Of a DNA stretch of 64,000 nucleotides, positions 17,006 to 25,297 are shown one piece after another (within the stretch, counting starts at the first letter, position 1; each line of letters begins with the position of its first letter). Under the pieces are notes generated by a model. It was not told where the DNA came from. It was given only the letters and a program-made list of their open reading frames with translations, and did not search any database. The translations under genes were made by a program, and so were the position numbers. Source of the DNA: an uncultured Oscillospiraceae bacterium. Its GTDB lineage: Bacteria; Bacillota; Clostridia; Oscillospirales; Ruminococcaceae. The stretch covers positions 48,650 to 112,649 of the forward strand of contig UQSL01000001.1 in the NCBI GenBank assembly GCA_900543705.1. The letters are read 5' to 3'.

Positions 17006-18132
17006 TATCCACACAACTCCTTTATTGCGGCAACAAAGAGCTGCACCTCTTCTTCTGAATTCTGGTAATTCAGGCTGACTCGAACCGCTCCCGTTTGTAC
17101 AGTATGTATTGCTTCATGTGCTAAAATCGCACAGTGAATTCCACCCCGGACACATATGCCTTTCTTGTCAAGGAATGCCACAACCCGGTCTGATGAAATT
17201 CCTTTTATGTTGAAGCAGAAAGTCGAAACTCTCCTTGTCTCCCGATCATAAACAGTAACTTCATCCAACTTATCTAATTCCGCAAGGAACATGCCGAGAA
17301 GCTCATTTTCCCGTTGCTCTATCTCAACTCGTTCCCTCTCGATAAACTCCAGGCTTGTTTTAAGACTATATATCGCCGGCATATTCAAGGTTCCGGCTTC
17401 GTATCCCTCTGGGAAAATATCTGGATTAACATATTCTTCACCATGTATCCCGGTTCCTCCCTGGATCAGCGGTCTTGGAAGCTCACTCATCTCGCAGCAG
17501 AGCCCACCAACCCCTGGAATGGCAAGCAAATCCTTGTGTCCGGTAAACGCAAGGTAGTCTATTCCCTGCCCTCTCATGGAAAGCTTTATTTTCCCGCCTC
17601 CTTGTGAGGCGTCCACAAAGGTGCTTATACCCTTATCCTTGAAATATTTAAATACTTCCTCTCTAAAGACAATCCTGCCTGTGAGATTACTTGCCAGAGT
17701 AAAAGCTATAAGTCTGGTCTTATCTGTAGCATACTTTAAATAAAGCTCCTCCGGTGATAAATTCAAATCATCGGGCTGCACCACGGAATAATCAATCTGC
17801 CCGGCTCTCTTAAGTGTTTCCAGCGGCCTAAGCACAGCGTTATGTTCGAAGCAGGAAATCAATACATGATCGCCTTCTCGAAGCAATCCATTAAGAAGCA
17901 AGTTAATCGCCTCAGTAGAATTCTTTGTAAAGGCAATGCGATCTGGCTCGGTAAGTCCAAAGAATCTTCCTACGGTGCACCTTGAATAATAAAGTCTACG
18001 TGAAGCTTCTATGCCGAGCTGGTAACTTCCCCTTCCAGGACTGACACCGATATCTCTCATATACTCAAGAGCGGCGTCATATACTTCCTGCGGCTTGATT
18101 CTGGTTGTTGCAGCATTATCAAAGTAAATCAT
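17005..18132 (-). CDS. Cysteine desulfurase, SspA-like (class V aminotransferase)
   Basis: 375 residues, PLP-dependent. It begins MIYFDNAATTRIKP; the PLP lysine is in AFTGHKDLL (about K200) and the catalytic cysteine in RGGIHCAILAH (about C334), the group II (SufS/CsdA) arrangement. It removes sulfur from cysteine as a protein-bound persulfide. SspA and DndA do this as the first step of DNA phosphorothioation. The ATG at 18132 overlaps the upstream stop codon (TGATG) with an AAAGGG site just upstream; a longer frame to 18165 is unlikely. Group II enzymes usually need a partner acceptor, which fits the DUF3343 protein encoded next. A housekeeping role is less likely given the operon. Confidence 0.9.
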   Translation of the reverse strand: MIYFDNAATTRIKPQEVYDAALEYMRDIGVSPGRGSYQLGIEASRRLYYSRCTVGRFFGLTEPDRIAFTKNSTEAINLLLNGLLREGDHVLISCFEHNAVLRPLETLKRAGQIDYSVVQPDDLNLSPEELYLKYATDKTRLIAFTLASNLTGRIVFREEVFKYFKDKGISTFVDASQGGGKIKLSMRGQGIDYLAFTGHKDLLAIPGVGGLCCEMSELPRPLIQGGTGIHGEEYVNPDIFPEGYEAGTLNMPAIYSLKTSLEFIERERVEIEQRENELLGMFLAELDKLDEVTVYDRETRRVSTFCFNIKGISSDRVVAFLDKKGICVRGGIHCAILAHEAIHTVQTGAVRVSLNYQNSEEEVQLFVAAIKELCG

Positions 18133-19727
18133 CAAGACCCTTTCTTTGCAGATAACACATCGCACATAATACAGCCATTATAAAATTTGGCGATACAGTG
18201 TTTGCAGTGTGTACATTTCGTTTCATCAATATGGTACCGGCCATGAATCGTATCAATTGCTCCATTAGGGCAAGTCGAATCACAAGCTGTGCATCGGATA
18301 CAAAACTGATATTTCCTCATCTGGCATTTTATCCTGTTCACCAGATTGGTTGCATCTATTCTGTCCTCCGGCAGAACCTTTACAACATTTGTTCCAAACT
18401 TAATAATCAACTCACATACTTTTCTATACTCGTTTGACTTGTCGCAGTCATATACAGATATGTATGTCGAGTCCTGTTTTTCAACAATTTTTAAATCTCC
18501 AAGCGGCTTGAAAAGCTCAATAACATCCTTCGAGATTTTTTTCTCAATGATGATATTTCGTGCTTTATCCGAAAGATTACAAGGCGTATCAGTAATGGAT
18601 ACATTCCTTACTTTTAACCCACTTGCACCCCTCCGGGTTCGCCAACGGCCTTCTTCGTAATAATCGTCAGGATCCTCTTTGCCTGTCTTCCGGGCAAAGT
18701 CATACACCATATCCTTCCATCTCTGCATGTGCTCCGGATGGTATATCTCCGTCAGCATCATCGACCAGTCAGAATTATTCGGGCAGCACCAGCACCCAAC
18801 TCTTTTATAGCCATACTGGTAGCAGGGATTTATGGTCATTTTCTTATACAATATATAAAGCCAAACATCATAATCCTTCCATGTGATTATCGGCATGGCG
18901 TTGACCTGAGAAGAGATCTTCGATTCCTCCTGTGTTCTTTCATACCTCGACCTTGCCACTGATTCACTATGGCGAATCCCAAGGAATGTAAGGCTTTTCC
19001 CCGGAAGATTATCAAATTCCTTGTTCAGGTTGCTGGTCTTAAAAATGGTGCAGCACCATCTCTCATGTTGACTTGGCGGCCCAAAAACATTACACAGTTT
19101 AAAAAAATCATTCTCCGTTTCAGTAGGCAGCAATGCAACCCTCGGATTCTCCTTCCTAAATCCGTTATTTACATATTCATAAGTCTCCGGAAACTCTAAT
19201 GTAGTGTCCCCGAAGAAATGAATTATAGAATCTGTCTGCAATGTATCCATGACAATCCGGCTGACCACCGAAGAATCTTTTCCGCCCGAAAAAGAAATCG
19301 TCGGGATATACTCCGGCATTGGATACTTTTTCACTGTTTCATGGATATACTGTTCGGCCTCAAACACGATGTTTTTGATATATGTTTCGTTTGCTTGAAC
19401 GACCCTTTGGTAATCTTTGTAATCTTCAATTTCGATATTTTGCCGAAGTTCCTCCGCGCATGAAAGATGCTCCTTATTTTTGTACCAATCTCTGTATGAA
19501 ATCCTATTTATTTTCCCATCATAATAATAATTGCTTCCACCCAGATACCATAGGTCTTTGCCCATAAGGTCTTCTCCGGCAATCCTACTGAGAAGCTTCC
19601 TCTCCTGTTTAAAGACCGGATTGCAAATGGTGCTCTCTGAAATTTTCACCACCTTGCCATCACAAGTACACTCATGCAATTCTTTATCAAATATCGGAAC
19701 ACCGCATTTTTTACACCAGTAAACCAT
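18132..19727 (-). CDS. PAPS-reductase-family protein with zinc ribbon and ferredoxin domains, SspD/DndC-like
   Basis: 531 residues in three parts. Residues 1-25 hold a zinc-ribbon-like CKKC and CTC. Residues about 140-400 are the PP-loop ATP pyrophosphatase: SFSGGKDSS at about 145-153, FFGDTTLEFPETY, WCCTIFK, and a GCWCCPNN cysteine cluster. The C-terminus (about 470-525) is a 2[4Fe-4S] ferredoxin: CIRCTACDSTCP and CTHCKHC...CIMC. DndC and SspD activate or transfer sulfur to the DNA backbone and carry Fe-S clusters; this copy adds a built-in electron-transfer module. It starts 13 bases after the SspC-like gene and overlaps the desulfurase gene. Confidence 0.9.
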   Translation of the reverse strand: MVYWCKKCGVPIFDKELHECTCDGKVVKISESTICNPVFKQERKLLSRIAGEDLMGKDLWYLGGSNYYYDGKINRISYRDWYKNKEHLSCAEELRQNIEIEDYKDYQRVVQANETYIKNIVFEAEQYIHETVKKYPMPEYIPTISFSGGKDSSVVSRIVMDTLQTDSIIHFFGDTTLEFPETYEYVNNGFRKENPRVALLPTETENDFFKLCNVFGPPSQHERWCCTIFKTSNLNKEFDNLPGKSLTFLGIRHSESVARSRYERTQEESKISSQVNAMPIITWKDYDVWLYILYKKMTINPCYQYGYKRVGCWCCPNNSDWSMMLTEIYHPEHMQRWKDMVYDFARKTGKEDPDDYYEEGRWRTRRGASGLKVRNVSITDTPCNLSDKARNIIIEKKISKDVIELFKPLGDLKIVEKQDSTYISVYDCDKSNEYRKVCELIIKFGTNVVKVLPEDRIDATNLVNRIKCQMRKYQFCIRCTACDSTCPNGAIDTIHGRYHIDETKCTHCKHCIAKFYNGCIMCDVLSAKKGS

Positions 19728-19740
19728 TGCTCATCACTTT

Positions 19741-22700
19741 CTATCCAATTATGTCCTTAAAAATCAGCGACATAACATTCAGCTTTTCCTCATAGCTCAA
19801 TGACTCGCCAAAATTCTTTATGGTCGACTTCATCTTGTTTAACATCATCTGTCCATTCGTACTAAGCTCTTCCTCTGAGAATCTGGATATTACAGGTGCC
19901 TGATGCCCATACTCAATGGTCATCTTGATATCGCCCTCGCCCAGCTCATCACTTGGTTCATAATCATCTAACTTGGTAAGGATTGTTCTCAGTATATCTG
20001 TGAAATCATCCACCTTGCTGTCTGACCAGAACTCAATTTCAAAACCTGTTAATATCTTTGCCAAAGCCTCCACCAGCTGATCATCAGTCACATCGCCAAT
20101 TCCGGATAAATATTCGAGGAACGAATTCGTGCTGTAATCAAACGCTTTTGAGCTTTTCTCTTCCCATTCGGCTTTATATAGTTTAAGCAGTCCCTGAGCA
20201 ATACTGGTGTCATCATCAATTTCGAATACGCCCCTTATTGCCTTTTCAGTCTTCTTTATCAGTTTCTGCGGAACAGCTTCCAGCTCAATTTTTATATTCT
20301 TGATACGAACATCCAAGCCCTGAATATCTCCATCTATCTCCGTTAAGGTTTCGAAGAAGAACTTGTTGTAGTCCGTATGTGTCACATTCAAGATGTCACG
20401 ATATTTCATAGCCTCCGCGGAAACATACTTTTCAGTAGTTCTTGCGCTCTTGGATATCGAAGCATAATGGCTGTTCATCGCTGTATAAAGCCGTTTTAAC
20501 CGGTTCGTTCCCTTGGTGCCTGTAAGATATTTTTCAAAAAGCTTCTCCAGCTTTTCGATATACTGTTGCTGATCGTCATTCCAATTGCAAATGTAAATGG
20601 TATAATTCTCAGCCTCTGATAAGGCTTTTACCAGTTCCTCTTCAGTATAGTCATGCTCCGTCCCGTGGAAATATATCGAAACATTCTGATATTCTCTCAT
20701 TGCAAACGCAAGAAGAACCGGTATATAACCATCCCTGAGCCCGAACGGCTCCTGCTTCAGCTTCTCATATATCTTGCTTAACTCATACTGTCCCTGTTCG
20801 GCTTTGTGTATAAACTTCCGAATCTCCTGCATGACATATTCCCCGGAAACAACCCCATCACCAAGATGATTCAGCCTGTTCTCCGAAATTCCGACATCAT
20901 CGCCTATCCCGTTCATTGATAAAACAGAACGAATGATATTACACTCTGGAGAAAGCGACGGGCAATTGGCGTACATATCGCCTTCTGACATAATGCCTTC
21001 CAGTGCTTTTTTCCTTGCCTGTTTTATTGCTCCTGATACATTGTTCTTGTTCAGGATGTCATTGTTGACGATTATAGTCTGCGAGAAAGACTCAAACATC
21101 AACTCCGATGCAAGGTTTGAAAGCTCCCATTCGGACGATACTTCTCTAACCTCGCCATTTAAAACAGTAAATATTTCTTTGCCTTTGTAGTTCCTCCAAT
21201 TACGAATCATCTCAGAAATAATTGCTCTCTGCTCATTGATGTAAAGCTCAAGCTCCTTCACAACTGTAGGATCATCCTTGGCAAGTTCATTTCTCTTGGA
21301 ATAGTAATACTGTATAGCAAGATATCGGCGCACTTCCTGCTCAAGGATGCCTGCCTTGCCGTTAACATGCAATATTGCCCTGTCCGGTGCAATTTTTAAA
21401 TCTGCATACTCTTCCATCTGAGCATTGTTGTCTAAAACAAAAATCACAATCCCATCATAATACCTGGGTATTGAGGTAAACGGTGCACGACGGCTCAGAT
21501 CCTCCTTCCTGGCGAATACAGGCAGGAAAACCCTGTTCATATGAAATTTTTCATTGTATGCGTGCGGATAGACTGCAAAATCCGAAAAATCATCATTCAG
21601 CACGGTCACTATCATCTCGTCGCTAACTCCGGCAAGCTTTTCCTCAATCATGCCATCAAGATCGAAGATGCTGCTGTCGAAATAATCAAAATATCCGTAC
21701 TGGCGCATAAACTTAATGATTTTCTTCTGCTCAAGCATATCAATCGCCGCAGAAAGCTCGTCCAGCGAAGAATCAACCACATTCATCAGGGTCTCTCGGT
21801 CTGATATGATAACGGAACTGTCCCCGATAATAGAAATCACCGCCATAGCCTTAAGTATCCGTGCTGGAAGCCCCTTGTGGTCTGAGCCAAGCTTGCTTAT
21901 AGCATACTGGAGTTTCTTATAAACTTCATACGACTCGTCGGTCTTATAAGCTCGAATGTTAAATTCAAAATAGTCATAGATGGCATCGAGGCCAACGAAA
22001 TGAAACTCCTTTGTATCGTACTGCTGGAGCTGATAAGATAATGAATAATCCTCATCCCCTGCAAGGTATGTAAAGTAGGTTCTTTCGTTCTGGGCCACCT
22101 TCTTCGAAAGACGGTCCAACGCATACAGCGTTATAGGATGGAGAGGGTATCCGTCTTCAAGATATCCTTCTTTCTCTTCATCATTTCCAGTAGGCATCAA
22201 AAACCCTTTGAAGTCCCACGCCTGGTTGTAAAGCTCATTAAACCTGCTGCCAAATTTCTTCTTAAAAGCCTCCCATCTTCCAGTTTTTGGTATGATGTTT
22301 CCTATCAGCGACAAGCATTGATCATACTTAATATTGATTGAGGTAGGCTTAAAACGCCCCTCTACCTTTTTCCATTCATCGCTGACAGATTTCTTCATCT
22401 CATCTGTATACAGTGAAAGCTGCTTATGGGAAACAAGGATGAGGTGATTCTCATAATCGGAGTGATCGCAGTATTCAGCCATATCCTGGATATCCTTTAC
22501 GCGGATATCATCCCCGTTATCTTCAATATAGCGGCCAAACTCATCAAAGATAAAGACTATTCCTCTGTACTTACCGGCAATAGCTACATTTGCTTTATCA
22601 AGATTTCCTATCAGACTGCCCGCAGTAGTATTGAATTCTGCCCCGTAGGATATTTCGTTATATATTTTTCTAAAAAGCTTCTCATATCTGGAATCATACG

Positions 22701-23283
22701 CTTCCAGTCCGTGTTTCAGATCGGCTGCTGCTATGGAAAGCTTAGCGCACTCCTCCTGAAGCCTCTTCTTTGACTCTTCTCCGCCCATCCATTTTTTCAG
22801 CAAATTCAATGATTCATCAAAGAATCCTGAGAACGTCACCTCAATGTCATTTGACTCCAGCTCTCTTTTCAGTGAATATGCAATGCAATTGCTGAAATCC
22901 GGATAATCCGTATAAATTGGTACCACAAGAAAGCCTTGCTCTTCTTTTGCAAATGTTCTTAAGTCGTCTGCGAGTTCAGGATCATATTTATCAATCATCT
23001 TTGCAAACTGCTCGAACTCTTCGCCGTCAGTATTAATGTGCCCAAGAATCGCACCAAGCACCGTAAGCAAATGAGATTTTCCGGTTCCATAAGAACCATA
23101 CAAAATCCTTGAATGTGTATTCGCACGGCCTTTGATGATATCCCCGACATACTCACGCAGAATACCCGTGGTGGTTTCGTTTGGGATAAATCCGGAAAGT
23201 CTGGATGCATTATGAATGTCAAAGCAAACATTCGCAGAATATTTATATTGCTTATTTCTTTTGATTAGGCTTGTATAATCCAT
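19741..23283 (-). CDS. Large P-loop ATPase, SspC-like
   Basis: 1180 residues. Walker A is ILYGSYGTGKSHLL at about 60-73; Walker B is IVFIFDEFGRYIED at about 265-278; an LILVSHKQLSLY sensor-like segment follows. The C-terminal 600 residues are helical with charged coiled-coil stretches. The Walker layout and the position between a DUF4007 gene and a PAPS-reductase gene match SspC of SspABCD-type systems, an ATPase needed for sulfur insertion. BrxC/PglY of BREX is a size alternative, but no PglZ, PglX or BrxL gene is present. Only two bases separate it from the DUF4007 gene; AAGGA precedes the ATG. Confidence 0.82.
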   Translation of the reverse strand: MDYTSLIKRNKQYKYSANVCFDIHNASRLSGFIPNETTTGILREYVGDIIKGRANTHSRILYGSYGTGKSHLLTVLGAILGHINTDGEEFEQFAKMIDKYDPELADDLRTFAKEEQGFLVVPIYTDYPDFSNCIAYSLKRELESNDIEVTFSGFFDESLNLLKKWMGGEESKKRLQEECAKLSIAAADLKHGLEAYDSRYEKLFRKIYNEISYGAEFNTTAGSLIGNLDKANVAIAGKYRGIVFIFDEFGRYIEDNGDDIRVKDIQDMAEYCDHSDYENHLILVSHKQLSLYTDEMKKSVSDEWKKVEGRFKPTSINIKYDQCLSLIGNIIPKTGRWEAFKKKFGSRFNELYNQAWDFKGFLMPTGNDEEKEGYLEDGYPLHPITLYALDRLSKKVAQNERTYFTYLAGDEDYSLSYQLQQYDTKEFHFVGLDAIYDYFEFNIRAYKTDESYEVYKKLQYAISKLGSDHKGLPARILKAMAVISIIGDSSVIISDRETLMNVVDSSLDELSAAIDMLEQKKIIKFMRQYGYFDYFDSSIFDLDGMIEEKLAGVSDEMIVTVLNDDFSDFAVYPHAYNEKFHMNRVFLPVFARKEDLSRRAPFTSIPRYYDGIVIFVLDNNAQMEEYADLKIAPDRAILHVNGKAGILEQEVRRYLAIQYYYSKRNELAKDDPTVVKELELYINEQRAIISEMIRNWRNYKGKEIFTVLNGEVREVSSEWELSNLASELMFESFSQTIIVNNDILNKNNVSGAIKQARKKALEGIMSEGDMYANCPSLSPECNIIRSVLSMNGIGDDVGISENRLNHLGDGVVSGEYVMQEIRKFIHKAEQGQYELSKIYEKLKQEPFGLRDGYIPVLLAFAMREYQNVSIYFHGTEHDYTEEELVKALSEAENYTIYICNWNDDQQQYIEKLEKLFEKYLTGTKGTNRLKRLYTAMNSHYASISKSARTTEKYVSAEAMKYRDILNVTHTDYNKFFFETLTEIDGDIQGLDVRIKNIKIELEAVPQKLIKKTEKAIRGVFEIDDDTSIAQGLLKLYKAEWEEKSSKAFDYSTNSFLEYLSGIGDVTDDQLVEALAKILTGFEIEFWSDSKVDDFTDILRTILTKLDDYEPSDELGEGDIKMTIEYGHQAPVISRFSEEELSTNGQMMLNKMKSTIKNFGESLSYEEKLNVMSLIFKDIIG

Positions 23284-23285
23284 CC

Positions 23286-24176
23286 TTACTTTTCCTCACC
23301 AACATAATATTGTTTAAGCAGACCCTGATAAGGATAATCCGTCAATTCAATATGGCGGTTTCCAAAATTATTGCTTAAAATCAACATTTTCTTATTTTCC
23401 GCTTCCATCAACATTTCAATCAATTTAGAGTATCTCATGTTGTAATACTTTCCGATTTGAAGTTTCTCTTCCATCAACTGATCAATGCTGATTTGCTTTT
23501 GCACCCATCCGTCTGTCTCATTCCCGTTATCATAGGCAATAGAATACAGCAGGATTTCCAAAGGCATCTCTGCCTTTGTGACCGGCACCTTTTCATACCT
23601 CTTCTCGTCATTAATCTTCAAAAGATGCAGCGGGGCAAGAAACGGGTATGTGTCCTCATCCATAATGGTCTTTCTGTCAAATTTATCATCGCCAATGTAG
23701 GTGTTTTTGAAACAATTAAATTCTTTTTCTATCGCTGCCCTCTTCACGCTCACTCCGTTAACTCCAAGGAACGCATGAAATCCATCGACAAACTCTTCCT
23801 TCGCAAACGACTGGTTTTTCAATTCATTGAAAGCCCAATACCACGCCGTAGCTTCTTCTTTGTTTCTCGCAAGGTTCCTATGCATCAAGAGCAACGAGCC
23901 CATCCTCTGATAATAGCGATCATACTGGTCAATCAAGTCAAAAAGCACAGTTTTTTTCTTGGTAATGCCTGCCTGCTTCTTTTCTTCCACAGTCAATCCC
24001 AGTGCATCTGACCAATACCTTAAGGCTCTAATCATCACTCGTCCAAGTCCGATAGTATCAACTGCTGCCTGCTCATTATTAGGCGAGAAGATAGTTTCGT
24101 CCTCTTTGACGGCATCTATGATTTTTGTTCCCCAGCCGCTTCTCAAATAAAAGCTGCCATGTTTATTAACAACCAT
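23286..24176 (-). CDS. DUF4007 protein, SspB-like
   Basis: 296 residues. The N-terminal SFYLRSGWGTKIIDAVKEDE, then TIGLGRVMIRALRYWSDALGL, is the DUF4007 signature. From memory, SspB of the SspABCD phosphorothioation system carries DUF4007 and nicks DNA at the site of modification. The middle carries RRPRS-free helical segments (YWAFNELKNQSFAKEEFVDG), and the C-terminus ends with a winged-helix-like LIEMLMEAENKKMLILSN segment. It is the first gene of the operon, with GGAG seven bases before the ATG, a probable promoter just upstream, and an XRE regulator gene before that. Confidence 0.85.
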   Translation of the reverse strand: MVVNKHGSFYLRSGWGTKIIDAVKEDETIFSPNNEQAAVDTIGLGRVMIRALRYWSDALGLTVEEKKQAGITKKKTVLFDLIDQYDRYYQRMGSLLLMHRNLARNKEEATAWYWAFNELKNQSFAKEEFVDGFHAFLGVNGVSVKRAAIEKEFNCFKNTYIGDDKFDRKTIMDEDTYPFLAPLHLLKINDEKRYEKVPVTKAEMPLEILLYSIAYDNGNETDGWVQKQISIDQLMEEKLQIGKYYNMRYSKLIEMLMEAENKKMLILSNNFGNRHIELTDYPYQGLLKQYYVGEEK

Positions 24177-24194
24177 TTTGATTCTCCTGTCGCT

Positions 24195-24244
24195 TCGTAC
24201 ACTTCACACATCCTGTTATAAGTGTAGCATTTTGTGTGTCCCAA
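24195..24244 (-). promoter_or_regulatory. Probable promoter of the sspB-like operon
   Basis: On the minus strand TTGGGA (24239-24244) and TTATAA (24216-24221) are 17 bases apart, a reasonable sigma-A promoter. An inverted repeat ACACTT...AAGTGT (24201-24226 region) overlaps the -10 box and could bind the XRE regulator encoded upstream. Promoter strength is uncertain because the -35 box departs from consensus. Confidence 0.5.
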
Positions 24245-24271
24245 AAAACGGACTACCAAAGGATTCTGTCA

Positions 24272-24484
24272 TCATTCTGCATCGTGTTCAATTTCTACGA
24301 TATCTTCCAACTCGCAGTCTAATGCCAAGCATATCTTCCGGAGAACATTGGTAGAGACATCTCCGCCCTTTCCCATCTTTGCTACGGCATTCGTAGATAT
24401 ACCAGCCTTCTCAATCAGATCCTTCTTCATCATTTTCTTATCGATAAGTAACTTCCAGAGTTTATCGTAGTTCATAGTAGCCAT
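24272..24484 (-). CDS. Small XRE-family regulator
   Basis: 70 residues, almost entirely a Cro/C1-type helix-turn-helix: YDKLWKLLIDKKMMKKDL, IEKAGISTNAVAKMGKG, VSTNVLRKICLALDCELEDI. This compact class often controls adjacent restriction or defence operons in Firmicutes. It precedes the phosphorothioation-like operon by 95 bases on the same strand and has its own strong promoter, so it is a likely autoregulator and operon repressor. The start is set at 24484 (MATMNYDKLW); an ATG nine codons further upstream is possible. Confidence 0.85.
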   Translation of the reverse strand: MATMNYDKLWKLLIDKKMMKKDLIEKAGISTNAVAKMGKGGDVSTNVLRKICLALDCELEDIVEIEHDAE

Positions 24485-24541
24485 ACTTTTACACCCATTT
24501 ATCTCCAAAAACTGAACAAGTGAACAGAATTAACCGCTTTT

Positions 24542-24570
24542 ATGATACTACCTCGTTTTTCAAAAGTCAA
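24542..24570 (-). promoter_or_regulatory. Promoter of the small XRE regulator gene
   Basis: Minus-strand TTGACT (24565-24570) and TATCAT (24542-24547) separated by exactly 17 bases, 57 bases upstream of the proposed start codon. A good sigma-A match. Confidence 0.7.
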
Positions 24571-24613
24571 TAAAATTTTGCGTTTTGAAATTTAGATTGC
24601 CAAAAATCATGTG

Positions 24614-25045
24614 TCAGAGTTCAGAGCTGGCTGTTCCATAGCGTTTTTCGATGTAGCAGTTATGCGAACAGAATTTCCGTATTTTACCTCCATAAACAGC
24701 GAATTCCTTTCCACAATTCTGACAGATGACAATGCGCTTCGTTTTTCTCTCCACAAGCTCAGGATGTCCATTCCACCAGGACATCCTACATTTGTCTGAG
24801 CAAAATAACCTCTTCTTAGCTCCAGGCTTTTGACTAATAAAAATGCCACAGTTTTTGCACCGTGGCTTTTCAGTCTCTTTGTCCTTTTTTAACGTTGGGA
24901 TGCGCGTTCGATCACCGGTGAGCCCATTTCTTCTGCAAAAAGTTTTCACCGTATTCGTGTTCAGTCCCAGGGTCTTTGCAATCCGACTACTTCCGAAGCC
25001 CTGCTTCCACAATTCCAGAATCTTTTCCTTTTCGGCTTCTTGCAT
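24614..25045 (-). CDS. HTH and double zinc-finger protein, recombinase-associated
   Basis: 143 residues. The N-terminus has a homeodomain-like helix-turn-helix (EKEKILELWKQGFGSSRIAKTLGLNTNTVKTFCRRNGL). Two zinc fingers follow: CKNCGIFISQ...CSDKCRMSWW and CQNCGKEFAV...CSHNCY. Proteins of this plan are found next to serine recombinases in clostridial elements, where they may help site recognition; the exact role is unknown. GAGGTG sits seven bases before the ATG at 25045. It lies between the defence operon and the serine recombinase gene, and could belong to either element. Confidence 0.72.
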   Translation of the reverse strand: MQEAEKEKILELWKQGFGSSRIAKTLGLNTNTVKTFCRRNGLTGDRTRIPTLKKDKETEKPRCKNCGIFISQKPGAKKRLFCSDKCRMSWWNGHPELVERKTKRIVICQNCGKEFAVYGGKIRKFCSHNCYIEKRYGTASSEL

Positions 25046-25153
25046 GTATAAGCACCTCTCTTTCATGAAATTCCCAAAGACATCTTATGGGTGCTATATA
25101 CATCACTCTTTAAGCTCGTGAAGTCAAGTTATAATCCGCATTTTTATCTGAAA

Positions 25154-25242
25154 GTAGTTCCCCCGTCACACCCTCAAAAAAAGCAGTTCTGTAGTCACGC
25201 CAACACCAAAAAGCAGTCCTGTTGTTACACCCACCTCTTTTC
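25154..25242. repeat. Three degenerate 29-30 bp tandem repeats beside the recombinase gene
   Basis: Units start at 25154, 25183 and 25213. The shared core is G(C/T)AGT(T/C)C, a four-base spacer, GT(C/T)AC(A/G)CC, then an A- or T-rich stretch. They lie in the 250-base gap after the serine recombinase stop. Recombinase binding sites, an element end, or decayed iterons are all possible. No gene was found in 25046-25297. Confidence 0.5.
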
Positions 25243-25297
25243 CAGTAGTCAGCGCTATTGTCGCAGGACGCAAAAAGGGTTCCGAAGAACCTGCCAT

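Noticed and set aside
8041..18132. Classical DndBCDE operon
   Set aside because: DndB-like, DndC-like and DndD-like parts exist, but no DndE is recognisable and the DUF4007 and large-ATPase genes belong to the Ssp type.
18132..24176. BREX type 4 system, because of a PAPS-reductase gene next to a 1180-residue ATPase
   Set aside because: No PglZ, PglX or BrxL-like protein is present, and the DUF4007 gene plus cysteine desulfurase fit an Ssp-type core better.
25154..25242. Short CRISPR-like array
   Set aside because: Repeats are degenerate, contiguous without spacers, only three units, and no cas gene is present anywhere in the window.
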